NCBI GenBank assembly: GCA_023436115.1
Contig: JAEZKQ010000002.1
Span: 1-64,000, forward strand
Source: Bacillota bacterium
GTDB taxonomy: Bacteria > Bacillota > Clostridia > Christensenellales > SZUA-584
Length of the DNA stretch: 64,000 nt
Reading direction: 5' to 3'
Shown here piece by piece: positions 41,198-50,400 of the stretch. The notes beneath the pieces are model-generated. The model worked only from the letters and a program-made list of their open reading frames with translations. It was not told the DNA's origin and searched no databases. Position numbers and translations under genes: made by a program. How positions within the stretch are numbered: position 1 is the stretch's first letter; every line of letters starts with the position of its first letter.

Positions 41198-41713
41198 GGT
41201 TCATCCCCTCTTTAGTCTGTGTGTTCTTAATATTTATATCAAAAATAAAATAAAAAATAGAACCACTTGATAAAAATGAATCGCGGTAAAGCTAAAGCCG
41301 CCTATCAAATAGCAACCCTGTTTTGCTTCTTTTGATTCAGATGGGGGGTGGGCCCTGTGGCTTTGCGTTTTTGTATTTTGACAGGTTGTGTTTATCGTGT
41401 AGCGGCTCGTAAAATTACTGCCAGGGATTAAGATGTATTTACTTACTTATTTATAAACATCTATCTAGGTTTTAAACAACTAGTTTGATATGATAACTAA
41501 TCGAAATTTATATACATCAATGAATATAAGAACTTACAAAAGGTTTGCATTCAGGTGTAAACAAGTCTATAATAATTTTACCTTATACACAGGATAAGGC
41601 ATCGGCTTCGGGGAAAATACAACGCATTTCAAAAGCTGCGAGCCTTATTTTTATAGCCAAATCCAGCATAGATATGCGCAGCGCTGCGCAGGCCAAGCAA
41701 GGAGGAGCCAAAA
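41198..41713. promoter_or_regulatory. Intergenic region with promoter and structured leader of the XRE-cupin operon
   Basis: Left of 41540 the sequence is AT-rich with no gene. TTGCAT (41545-41550) and TATAAT (41568-41573), spacing 17, form a good promoter. They leave a leader of about 130 bases. The leader has CCTTAT (41581-41586), ATAAGG (41594-41599) and a second CCTTAT (41643-41648) followed by T4, so ATAAGG can pair with either. A 16-bp palindrome at 41675-41690 follows. Confidence 0.6.
41675..41690. promoter_or_regulatory. Perfect 16-bp palindrome, putative operator
   Basis: TGCGCAGCGCTGCGCA reads the same on both strands. It lies 24 bases before the XRE-cupin start, just upstream of AAGGAGGAG. 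It could be the autoregulatory site of the XRE protein or an mRNA hairpin near the ribosome site. Confidence 0.45.
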
Positions 41714-42265
41714 ATGGATGAGAACATTCGTCAAATCTCCAGCAGAATTAAAGAACTGAGGGAGATATTAGGCATCAGTACACAAACAATGGCTGACACA
41801 ATCCGTATTGCGCACGATACCTATTTAGCTTACGAGGACGGAAAGCTGGATATACCCATCAGCGTGCTTTATGCCATTGCGGGTGAGCTTCAAACGGACT
41901 TAACCGTACTGTTAACGGGTGAACCGCCTCGAATGGACACACATTGCATCGTTCGTGCAGGGCATGGGGTCGATATTGAGCGCTATCCAGGATACAGCTA
42001 TTCCAGCATTGCATACAATTTTATTCATCGCGAAATGGAGCCTTTGCTGGTCACTATTGATCCGCAGGATGAGACACCCGCGCTTGTCATGCATGGCGGG
42101 CAGGAGTTCAATTACGTTCTGGAAGGCAAAATGCGCATCACGCTGGGCAATAACAGCTATGAGCTAAGAGCCGGAGATGCAATCTATTTTGATCCGCGGC
42201 TGCCGCATGCACAATCGGCCATTGGGTCTACGGCCAAATTTTTAACCGTGATTAACGAAAAATAG
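41714..42265 (+). CDS. XRE-family regulator with cupin domain
   Basis: A 183-residue protein. A Cro/C1 helix-turn-helix (residues 8-65, RIKELREILGISTQTMADTI, YLAYEDGKLDIPISVLYAIA) is joined to a cupin (about 105-182, HGGQEFNYVLEGKMRITLGN, LRAGDAIYFDPRLPHAQ). This type often precedes an acyl-CoA synthetase, as here, with the next start 12 bases after the stop. It likely controls that gene in response to a small acid or acyl compound. AAGGAGGAG precedes the ATG. Confidence 0.9.
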   Translation: MDENIRQISSRIKELREILGISTQTMADTIRIAHDTYLAYEDGKLDIPISVLYAIAGELQTDLTVLLTGEPPRMDTHCIVRAGHGVDIERYPGYSYSSIAYNFIHREMEPLLVTIDPQDETPALVMHGGQEFNYVLEGKMRITLGNNSYELRAGDAIYFDPRLPHAQSAIGSTAKFLTVINEK

Positions 42266-42277
42266 TGGGGAATGGGT

Positions 42278-43954
42278 ATGAATGAAATAATAAAAAGGTT
42301 TTGTCCCAGAGTCGATTTTGATTCATATGAAGATCTGAAACAAAACTATAAATGCATCGCGCCTGAGCATTTTAATTTTGCCTACGACGTTGTAGATGAG
42401 TGGGCAAAAATCGATCCTAATAAACCGGCATTGGTGTGGACAAATGACAATGCGGATATGAAGCGCTTTTCGTTTGGTGACATAAAGGCGCTTAGCGATC
42501 GCGCTGCCAATGTGATATCCTCTTTTGGCATTAAAAAGGGCGACGTCGTAATGCTGATTCTCAAGCAGCGCCCCGAGGTTTGGGTGTGCATGACAGCGCT
42601 TATGAAAATAGGTGCGATCTGCATTCCTGCCAGCTATCAGCTGACACCCAAAGATATTGAATACCGCTGCAATATCGCAGATGTGAAGATGCTCATCAGC
42701 GTGGATGAACCGGAAATCATCGGACATATCAAGGCGGCCATGCCCGAATGCAGGTCGGTAAAAAATTATCTTTGCGTCGGTGATGATACGCCCGAGGGCT
42801 TTATAAGCTTTCAAAAAGAGATGGACAAGGCGGACAGCGTTTTTATTCGACCGACAGGGGACAACGCGGTATGCAACACAGACCCGATGCTGATCTATTT
42901 TTCATCCGGCACAACCGGTATGCCCAAAATGGTTTGGCACGATTTTGAGTTTCCGTTGGGACATATCGTAACGGCAAGATATTGGCAATGTGTGCAGGAA
43001 AACCGTATTCATATGACGCAAACGGATTCGGGATGGGCAAAGTTTGCGTGGGGCAAAATATTCGGACAATGGATCTGCGGCGCCACGATCGGCGCTTATG
43101 ATACCGAAAAATTTGTGCCGCACAAGCTGCTGGATGCATTGATGCGCATACGCCCGACGACATTTTGCGCTCCGGCCACCATTTACCGTTATTTGATCAA
43201 AGAAGACTTATCCGGTTATGACTTGAGCTTTATCGAGCATGCGAGCCTTGCCGGTGAGCCGCTGAATCCCGAAGTGTACAGGAAAATTGGCGAAATGACA
43301 GGGCTTTATGTGCATGAAGGCTTTGGACAGTCGGAATCATCCGTACTGCTGGCAAACTTCCCGTGGCTGGAGATTAAACCTGGCTCTATGGGCAAGCCCT
43401 CGCCGCTGTATCATATCGATTTGCTTGATGCCGACGGCAGCTCATGTGAGGATGGCGTGGTAGGCTCTATCGTTGTCAGAGATACGGACAAGCAGCACCC
43501 GTTAGGGCTGTTTCGGGGCTATTGGAACGATCCTCAGACCACCGAAAGATCGTGGCATGACGGTATCTACAATACAGGCGATATGGCCTGGCGCGATGCC
43601 GACGGTTATTATTGGTTCGTGGGCCGCAACGACGACGTGATTAAGTGCTCAGGCTATCGTATCGGGCCGTTTGAGGTGGAAAGCGTGCTGTTAGAGCACC
43701 CATGTGTGCTGGAATGCGCTGTGACGGCAGCGCCCGATCCTGTTCGCGGACAGGTGGTTAAAGCCACCATCGTGCTTGCAAAAGGTTATACGCCCAGCGA
43801 CGAGCTGAAAAAAGAGCTGCAGAACCATGTGAAGAAGACGACCGCACCGTATAAATACCCGCGTATTGTCGAATTTGTCACCGCACTGCCCAAGACCACA
43901 AGCGACAAGATACAGCGCAACGTGATACGGCAGATGGATCAGAACAAGCAATAA
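42278..43954 (+). CDS. AMP-binding acyl-CoA synthetase (acetyl-CoA synthetase-like)
   Basis: A 558-residue ANL-superfamily ligase. The P-loop IYFSSGTTGMPKMV lies near residue 210, HEGFGQSESS near 350 (A5), YNTGDMAW near 432 (A7), GRNDDVIKCSGYRIGPFEVES near 453 (A8) and the C-terminal lysine region PKTTSDKIQRN (A10). It activates a carboxylic acid to an acyl-CoA. The pattern resembles medium-chain/aryl acyl-CoA synthetases (AcsM type) rather than true Acs; the substrate is not certain. The second ATG (42278) is chosen, 7 bases after GGGG. Confidence 0.88.
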   Translation: MNEIIKRFCPRVDFDSYEDLKQNYKCIAPEHFNFAYDVVDEWAKIDPNKPALVWTNDNADMKRFSFGDIKALSDRAANVISSFGIKKGDVVMLILKQRPEVWVCMTALMKIGAICIPASYQLTPKDIEYRCNIADVKMLISVDEPEIIGHIKAAMPECRSVKNYLCVGDDTPEGFISFQKEMDKADSVFIRPTGDNAVCNTDPMLIYFSSGTTGMPKMVWHDFEFPLGHIVTARYWQCVQENRIHMTQTDSGWAKFAWGKIFGQWICGATIGAYDTEKFVPHKLLDALMRIRPTTFCAPATIYRYLIKEDLSGYDLSFIEHASLAGEPLNPEVYRKIGEMTGLYVHEGFGQSESSVLLANFPWLEIKPGSMGKPSPLYHIDLLDADGSSCEDGVVGSIVVRDTDKQHPLGLFRGYWNDPQTTERSWHDGIYNTGDMAWRDADGYYWFVGRNDDVIKCSGYRIGPFEVESVLLEHPCVLECAVTAAPDPVRGQVVKATIVLAKGYTPSDELKKELQNHVKKTTAPYKYPRIVEFVTALPKTTSDKIQRNVIRQMDQNKQ

Positions 43955-44081
43955 CGATAAGGCCGCTGGGTTATCTGACTCAGCGGTTTATTATAATGCG
44001 GGATAGATTGACGTTTGGTGATTATCTATTACCCCACGCCGTTATGTGAGAATACGTGAAAAATTTCGTTGTGAGGTTGCT

Positions 44082-44936
44082 TTGAATAGCAGGCTTTCGT
44101 TCCTTATATCAGCTATATTGATTCTCGGTCTGTTGGCTGCAGGCTGCTCGCCAGCTGATGATTCGGCAGAGACCATTCTCGGCATTAGCGTTAAACCGAG
44201 CCCTTTATCCCCATCTGTGCCGACGCTCATACAGACAACGCCGCCGGATATCGAAGCCACTACCGCACCAACCGCTGAGCCAGCAAATAATACTGAAACC
44301 GATGCGACACCATCGTCCGGCAAGGACAGCGGCAAGAAAGAAATTGCCGATGGCTTTTACTATATGGCGCTCAGCGACGATTTAAAGAAGCGCATCACAG
44401 GGATGAGTTACCCTAAAGACGATGACGATACGCAGATCAGCTATGATGACCTGAACTATATCAAGCTGTGCTATTATGATTTTGAGGCAGAGGTGCATGA
44501 CGGTGAGTTGATCGTCAATAAAAAGCTGGCCAAAGAAGTCACAGAGATTTTCTATGAGCTGTATAAAGCCGAATATCCGCTTGAGTCGGTGCGGCTTGTG
44601 GACGATTTCGGTGAGCCGGGGGATGACAACCTCTCCATGGCCGCGAACAATACGTCAGCCTTTAACTACCGCAAAGTGACGGGTTCTAAGAAACTATCAC
44701 GCCATAGTTATGGTGCGGCGATCGACATTAATCCGGTGCTGAACCCGTATATCGACGGAGACAGGGTCGCGCCCGAGAATGGCGCGGAGTATGTTGATCG
44801 GTCTTTGGATCTTATCGGTATGATCGACCATGACGACCTCTGCTATAAGCTGTTCACACAGCGCGGGTGGACATGGGGCGGCGACTGGAGCGGCGACAAG
44901 GATTATCAACACTTTTCCAAGGATATTGGCTTCTGA
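44082..44936 (+). CDS. Peptidase M15 lipoprotein (L-alanyl-D-glutamate / D,D-carboxypeptidase-like)
   Basis: A 284-residue lipoprotein. The TTG start (MNSRLSFLISAILILGLLAAGC) gives a lipobox ending at Cys 22; GAGG lies 5 bases upstream. A GTG at 44046 would add 12 charged residues before the signal peptide. After a Thr/Pro/Ala linker to about residue 90 comes a M15C-like metallopeptidase domain. It has zinc ligands in SRHSYGAAIDINP (His and Asp) and the final GGDWSGDKDYQHFSK (His). It hydrolyses peptidoglycan stem peptides at the outer membrane face. It is monocistronic or followed loosely by the GNAT gene. Confidence 0.82.
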   Translation: MNSRLSFLISAILILGLLAAGCSPADDSAETILGISVKPSPLSPSVPTLIQTTPPDIEATTAPTAEPANNTETDATPSSGKDSGKKEIADGFYYMALSDDLKKRITGMSYPKDDDDTQISYDDLNYIKLCYYDFEAEVHDGELIVNKKLAKEVTEIFYELYKAEYPLESVRLVDDFGEPGDDNLSMAANNTSAFNYRKVTGSKKLSRHSYGAAIDINPVLNPYIDGDRVAPENGAEYVDRSLDLIGMIDHDDLCYKLFTQRGWTWGGDWSGDKDYQHFSKDIGF

Positions 44937-44973
44937 GCTGCCACTGACATTTATATGAATTAGGAGGCTTAAT

Positions 44974-45459
44974 ATGAATAGTGATCTCACTTTCCGCTTT
45001 GCGGTTCCCGGCGACACTGCGCTGATATTGTCCTTTATTAAAAAGCTCGCAGAGTATGAGAACATGCTTGAACTGGTAACAGCCGATGAAGCGCTGCTTG
45101 ATGAGTGGATATTTAAGAAGCAAAAGGCCGAGGTGTTTTTTGCGGTCGCGGATGGAAAAGAAATCGGTTTTGCGTTGTTCTTTCACAATTTCTCTACTTT
45201 CCTTGGAAAGGCGGGCATTTATCTGGAAGACTTATTTGTTCTTCCCGAATACCGCGGGAAAGGGTACGGCAAGGCGATACTCAAAAAGCTTGCTCAAATA
45301 GCCGTTGAACGAGGATGCGGACGGCTGGAATGGTGGTGTCTGGATTGGAACCAGCCGAGTATCGACTTTTATACGTCTTTAGGTGCAGAGCCAATGAGCG
45401 ACTGGACGGTATACCGTCTGTCGGGCGAAACCATGGAGAAACTGGCTATGCAGCCATAG
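44974..45459 (+). CDS. GNAT-family N-acetyltransferase
   Basis: A 161-residue acetyltransferase. Motif A is VLPEYRGKGYGKAILKKLAQIAVERGC near residues 89-115, and the end is LDWNQPSIDFYTSLGAEPM. The early KLAEYENM and the WCLDWN...FY pattern resemble spermidine/diamine N1-acetyltransferases (SSAT). The substrate is probably a polyamine or other amine, unproven. AGGAGG precedes the ATG. Confidence 0.88.
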   Translation: MNSDLTFRFAVPGDTALILSFIKKLAEYENMLELVTADEALLDEWIFKKQKAEVFFAVADGKEIGFALFFHNFSTFLGKAGIYLEDLFVLPEYRGKGYGKAILKKLAQIAVERGCGRLEWWCLDWNQPSIDFYTSLGAEPMSDWTVYRLSGETMEKLAMQP

Positions 45460-45467
45460 CAACAGAT

Positions 45468-45503
45468 GCCCCGCTTATGTGCAATAAAGCGAGGCGTTTT
45501 TTT
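45468..45503. terminator. Terminator between converging GNAT and reductase genes
   Basis: GCC-CGCTT (45468-45476) pairs with AAGCG-GGC (45487-45495), followed by T7. Confidence 0.75.
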
Positions 45504-45511
45504 ATCTGGCA

Positions 45512-46171
45512 TTATAAGCCGTAAGGCGTGCGGTAAAGGTCATTCTTCTTAAGACCGTTCATTTTTGCTATCTGCCGCCACCCGATATTGCCGCCGAGAA
45601 AGTACATCCACCTTGGAATTTTGACACCGATATATACCGTGTGTGAAGACGCTTGTTTATCCTGCTGTATGTCAGCCGTCATTTGGTCGAGAGCGCTTAT
45701 GAAATCAGACATCGTTTTTCTCATAAACGGCGCGTCCTTTGCGCCCAGCACCATGCCGCCGCTGCCGAAAGCCACGCCGAAGCCGAAATCGGCGCCTATG
45801 TGTTTTGCAAAGCTTCGAATAACGCGGATGGCTTCTTCGTTGATCTGGGGCTCGGGAAAACCGCAGTTGACGACGGTGAAGATCTTTTGCCCGGATCGTT
45901 TTTGTCCGTCAGACTTAGCATAATCCTCAAGGAATCGTGTGAGCATGCCGGGCATGCAGAAAAAGTAAAGAGGGAAAATGATCAGCATGGCATCGGCGCT
46001 GCGCATGGCCTCAAAGGCGGGTTCGCAGTTTTTGAGCGCCTTGCCGACATCAATAATATCCGCCTTCAAACCGGATTTCTCTATTTGTTCTTTAGCCAGT
46101 TCAGACAGATAAGCGGATACAGACGGCTCACCTTTTTTGGGGCTTGCGCTCAGTATAGTTACCTTTTTCAT
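45512..46171 (-). CDS. NAD(P)H-dependent oxidoreductase / flavodoxin-fold protein
   Basis: A 219-residue flavodoxin-like protein. The N-terminal phosphate loop ILSASPKKGEPSVSAYL binds FMN, and ADAMLIIFPLYFFCMPGMLTRFLED is the second FMN loop. It ends with a longer C-terminal extension (IPRWMYFLGGNIGWRQIAKMNG). It overlaps the upstream reductase gene by 4 bases and belongs to a two-gene operon controlled by the divergent TetR. It could reduce quinones, nitro compounds or act as iron-sulfur flavoprotein partner. Confidence 0.85.
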   Translation of the reverse strand: MKKVTILSASPKKGEPSVSAYLSELAKEQIEKSGLKADIIDVGKALKNCEPAFEAMRSADAMLIIFPLYFFCMPGMLTRFLEDYAKSDGQKRSGQKIFTVVNCGFPEPQINEEAIRVIRSFAKHIGADFGFGVAFGSGGMVLGAKDAPFMRKTMSDFISALDQMTADIQQDKQASSHTVYIGVKIPRWMYFLGGNIGWRQIAKMNGLKKNDLYRTPYGL

Positions 46172-46725
46172 AACACACCTCCCACGATGCGCTTGAGCGA
46201 AGCCGGTTCAAACGTACTTTTTATTTGTCTATCAGTACCGTCATCAATCAATATGTCAATGTTGTTGCGGTGTTTTTTTGTGATGTCAGTGAAAAGCTGC
46301 GCATCTTCGGCACTTAAGCTATCGCCATAGCCGATCATAATCTGCCTTGGGTAGCTTGTATATCGCCGGGGATGCATCGTGGAGCCGTCTTTTCTCGATT
46401 CAAAGAACGGCAGCATATTGGGCAGCCAGCGATCCAGCGCGTATTTGATGTTCGCGCTGAACTGTCCGAAAATCACAGGGACAAGATATACCACCACGTC
46501 GCTGGTCATCATAGCGCGGTTTATGCTTGCAAGATCGTCGCCAATCACGCATTCTCCTGGCTTTTTGGTCCAGCAGCCGAAGCAGCCCACGCAATAGTGG
46601 ATATCGTTGCGCCCGAGCTGCTTTTCTTCCGTCTCAAAACCCAAAAGAGCATCCTTGGCTTGGTCTAGCAGCCGCACGTATGCAGCCGTTTGATAGTCCT
46701 TATCAGACAGAATATAAGCTTTCAT
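46168..46725 (-). CDS. Flavodoxin-fold reductase with cysteine motif (NAD(P)H-dependent oxidoreductase)
   Basis: A 185-residue protein with a flavodoxin fold. The cysteine cluster IHYCVGCFGCWTKKPGECV lies near residue 43, followed by VVYLVPVIFGQFSANIKYALDR. Iron-sulfur flavoproteins carry a similar cluster, so an Fe-S site is possible. The ATG at 46725 has GAGGAG 9 bases upstream. Its promoter shows the full TTGACA-17-TATTAT pattern inside the two TetR-type operators. Confidence 0.85.
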   Translation of the reverse strand: MKAYILSDKDYQTAAYVRLLDQAKDALLGFETEEKQLGRNDIHYCVGCFGCWTKKPGECVIGDDLASINRAMMTSDVVVYLVPVIFGQFSANIKYALDRWLPNMLPFFESRKDGSTMHPRRYTSYPRQIMIGYGDSLSAEDAQLFTDITKKHRNNIDILIDDGTDRQIKSTFEPASLKRIVGGVL

Positions 46726-46740
46726 TTTCAAACTCCTCAA

Positions 46741-46757
46741 TGTTTACGATGTAAACA
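46741..46757. promoter_or_regulatory. TetR-type operator 1
   Basis: TGTTTAC-GAT-GTAAACA is a perfect inverted repeat with 7-bp arms. It covers the start region of the leftward reductase promoter. Confidence 0.8.
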
Positions 46758-46785
46758 TAATATCAGCCAATGTTTACCTTGTCAA
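46757..46785 (-). promoter_or_regulatory. Promoter of the flavodoxin-reductase operon
   Basis: On the minus strand TTGACA (46785-46780) and TATTAT (46762-46757) are 17 bases apart. Each hexamer touches one of the two operators. Confidence 0.8.
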
Positions 46786-46787
46786 CA
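46771..46787. promoter_or_regulatory. TetR-type operator 2
   Basis: TGTTTAC-CTT-GTCAACA repeats operator 1 with one mismatch in the right arm, 30 bases away (three helical turns). It overlaps the minus-35 elements of both divergent promoters. Confidence 0.8.
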
Positions 46788-46801
46788 TTTTGTGTTATAA
46801 T
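46773..46801 (+). promoter_or_regulatory. Promoter of the TetR-family gene
   Basis: TTTACC (46773-46778) and TATAAT (46796-46801) with 17-base spacing. The minus-35 and spacer lie within operator 2, so the regulator should repress itself. Confidence 0.7.
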
Positions 46802-46831
46802 TTTTTAATAAAATAAAGCAGGAAAAAGGTT

Positions 46832-47428
46832 ATGGCAAAAGACAACTATCATCACGGTGATTTAAAAACGGAACTGATCAAAAAGGGACTAAATATACTC
46901 AATGAAGAGGGCTTTGACGCCTTTTCATTGCGTAAGGTGGCCAAGGCCTGCAACGTCAGCCAAACAGCGCCATACAGGCATTATAAAGATAAAGAGGAGC
47001 TGATCACGGCGATTACGCTGACGGCTTTGCAAGCGTTTAACGAAAGCCTGGAGCAGGCTGTGGCGAATCAAGTCACCGATCCCAAAAGACAACTCAGAGA
47101 CTTAGGCATAGCCTATGTCCGCTTTTTTGTGGAAAACCCAGAATATTTAAAGCTTTTGTTTTTGAGCGATCTGAAGCTGGGTATGGCTGAAACAGGCAAA
47201 AAACACTGTGAAGACAAGCAGGGGCATCCGTTTGACGTGCTCGTTCAAACTGTCAGACGGTATAAAGCCCACTACGCTGAGGAAAAGCGCAGCGAGGAAG
47301 AGCTGCTGATGTATTGCTGGGGGCTTGTCCACGGTATCGCGGTGCTGATTGTGAATAACGAGATACCGTTCAAGTCGGACTATATGCAGCTTGCCAAGGC
47401 AATCATAGAAAGCGAAAGGTTTTTATAA
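46832..47428 (+). CDS. TetR/AcrR-family transcriptional regulator
   Basis: A 198-residue repressor with an N-terminal TetR helix-turn-helix (LIKKGLNILNEEGFDAFSLRKVAKACNVSQTAPYRHYKDKEELITAI, residues 15-60) and a TetR_C-type ligand domain. AGGAAAAAGG precedes the ATG. It is divergent from the two flavodoxin-fold reductases, with two operators in the 106-base spacer, so it probably represses both units until a quinone-like or electrophilic inducer binds. It ends 5 bases before the converging mfd gene. Confidence 0.92.
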   Translation: MAKDNYHHGDLKTELIKKGLNILNEEGFDAFSLRKVAKACNVSQTAPYRHYKDKEELITAITLTALQAFNESLEQAVANQVTDPKRQLRDLGIAYVRFFVENPEYLKLLFLSDLKLGMAETGKKHCEDKQGHPFDVLVQTVRRYKAHYAEEKRSEEELLMYCWGLVHGIAVLIVNNEIPFKSDYMQLAKAIIESERFL

Positions 47429-47433
47429 ATACG

Positions 47434-50400
47434 TTATTCCTCCGCCCTCGCGACGCAGCAGGGGCTGATATCGTTTAAGAATTTGAGCAATGCATCAAGC
47501 GCGCTTTTTTGTGGCTTATACACGATAAAAGGCGGCGTGGCAGAGCGCAGCTGCGCAAATGGCTTATGCTGCTGCAAAATGTGCAGCAGACGATCTGTGT
47601 CGATCACGCATTCTTCTGGATATTTGAGCGTAAACGCACGACCACTTCGCGTGACAGATATGATACCTGCACGTGCGGCGAAACGTTTGAGCAGTGATAT
47701 GAGCATGAGGTTTTCCACGGGACGCGGCATTTTGCCATACCGATCCACGATTTCTTCTTTGAGCTGTTTGGCGCTGCGGGTGCTGTCGATGGCAGCAATT
47801 TTTTTGTAAACTTCAATACGCTGTATCTCATCGCTGATATAAGCCGCCGGGACATGAGCGTTGAGTCCGATTTCCACGGAAGTATCGGCGGGGCGTTCCA
47901 CGCGTTCTCCCTTAAGCTCGGCGACTGCTTCGCGCATCATACGGCAGTACATATCATAACCCACGGCGGCCATCTGACCGGATTGCTCTGCACCCAGCAG
48001 ATTGCCCGCACCTCTGATCTCCAGGTCGCGCATGGCGATTTTAAAGCCCGCACCCAGTTCTGTGAATTCGGCAATAGTTGCCAGACGTTTTTCGGCATCG
48101 GGTGTCATGTGCGTGCCGGGGAGATAAGTGAGATAGGCGTAAGAGCTTTTGGCAGCGCGGCCCACGCGCCCTTTGATCTGGTACAGCTGAGCCAGTCCGA
48201 ACTTATCGGCCTCGTAGACGATCACGGTGTTCACGTTAGGAATGTCGATGCCCGATTCGATAATCGTCGTGCAAAGCAGCACGTCATAAGCACCGCTTAG
48301 AAAATCCACCATCACGTCTTCCATCGCCGTTTCACCCATGCGTCCATGCGCAACGGCCACGCGCGCTTCGGGTACGTTTCGCTTAAGTTCCATGGCGATT
48401 CTATCCATGAGACCGATCTGACGGCAGACCAAATAGACCTGTCCGCCGCGATCCATTTCCCGCTTGATTGCGTCGCGCAGCAGCTGGCCTGAATATTCGA
48501 TCACATAGCTTTCGGGCGCCTTGCGCTCTTCGGGAGGCGTTTCCAGAACGCTTAAATCGCGTATACCTGTGAGCGCCATTTGCAGCGTACGGGGAATGGG
48601 CGTGGCTGAGAGGGTCAGCACATCCACACTGCGCTTGATATCTTTGATGCGTTCTTTATGTGACACACCGAAACGCTGCTCCTCATCGATAACCAGCAAG
48701 CCGAGCTCTTTAAATTTGACGTCAGGGGAGAGCAAACGATGCGTGCCGATTACGATGTCCACCGTACCTGCCTTTATGCCTTTGAGTATGCGGTTCTGCT
48801 CGGATGCGGATACATAGCGCGATACCGTTTCAATGGTCACCGCGAACTCCTTAAATCTTTCCCGGAACGTATAAAAGTGCTGGCGGGCCAACAGTGTGGT
48901 GGGAACAAGCACGGCGCATTGCCGTCCTTCCATCACGGCCTTGAAGCAGGCGCGCATCGCCACCTCGGTTTTGCCGTAACCCACATCGCCAAGCAGCAGC
49001 CTGTCCATGACTTTTTCGTTTTGCATGTCCTTCTTGATTTCGGCAATGCTTTGCAGCTGGCCTTCGGTTTCTTCATAGGGGAAGCTGTCTTCAAATTGCC
49101 GCTGCCAAAGCGTATCTTCCCCATATTGATAACCCTTTTTCTCCAGCCGTTCGCTGTATATCGAAACAAGGTCTTCTGCAAGCTCTTTAACAGCCTTTTT
49201 AACGCGCGCTTTGGTTTGGCTCCATTCGCGGCCGCCCAGCTTGGATAAGCGCTCGTTTTCTCCGCCCATGTATTTTTGTACACGATCGATCTGGTCTGTG
49301 GGGATAAAAAGCTTGTCTCCGTCACGGTACTCCAGCTCCATATAGTCGCGGGATATGCCTTGCACAGCACGCGTGACAAGACCTAAAAATCGGCCTTTGC
49401 CGTGTATGTCGTGTACGATGATATCGCCCGGCTTTAAGTCGGTGAAAATATCTGTTTGCCTGCGCACAGAGGACCGCCGGTGCTTACGGGCGAAGCCGTA
49501 TATTTCGTGCTCACCCAAATAATAGACTTTTTCGTTTGTGAGCTCGAAGCCCAAATGCAACCGTTCGGTGTAGGCCCCCGCTTCGCCGGGATTCAGTGCC
49601 CGGCCGTCACGAATCGCAGGCACACTCATCTCAGCATCGGACAGCTCGGCGGATAAACGCTCTGCGCGGGTGATGCTGCCGCATGCCAGATAGATGCGCC
49701 ATCCCGCGGTAACACGGCCTTTTATATCCTCTTTCAGCAGTTCCAGCTTCCGGTGATAGGAGAGCGCGCTTTTGGCACGCATATGCAGTGTGGTTTTCGC
49801 TTTCAGTTCGGGTGAAGGCGCAATGCTGCACAGGTCTATCGCGGGGGTATGGTTGCGAAGCGTGTCCGAAAGAGGCAGATAGAGCGCGTGCTGATCAGCA
49901 AGCGCCGCGCCGGTTTGTATCATCGTGTTCAGCCGTTCCGCAAAATCCTCAATACGTTCTTTTTCGGATTCCACGATGCGGCGATGGTCGTCAATTATAA
50001 CAAGAGCATCGGGCAGATAGTCAAGGAGGCTATGGCCGCAAAACGCATACGCATAGTTTTCCATGTCCTCAAAGTAACGGTGCTTTTTCAGATGATCGGC
50101 ATAGTCTTCGAAACGCTGTGCGAGCACTGGATTCTTAGGCTTCGCCGCAGACAGATAAGCCAGCCCCCGCTCAGCGGCAGCACTGCTTAGCACCAGTTCA
50201 ACGGCAGGTGGAATCGTGATATTGTCAAGGCTTTCGCGGCTGCGCCGCTGCGTGCCCGGGTCAAAGGCATGAATGCTTTCCACAACGGTATCAAAAAAAT
50301 CAATACGGTAAGGCGCGACAGCGCCCGGACAAAAAACGTCCAGTATTTCACCGCGCCGCGCGGCCTGTCCTGCTGTCTCCACGGCGCTCACGCGTTCATA

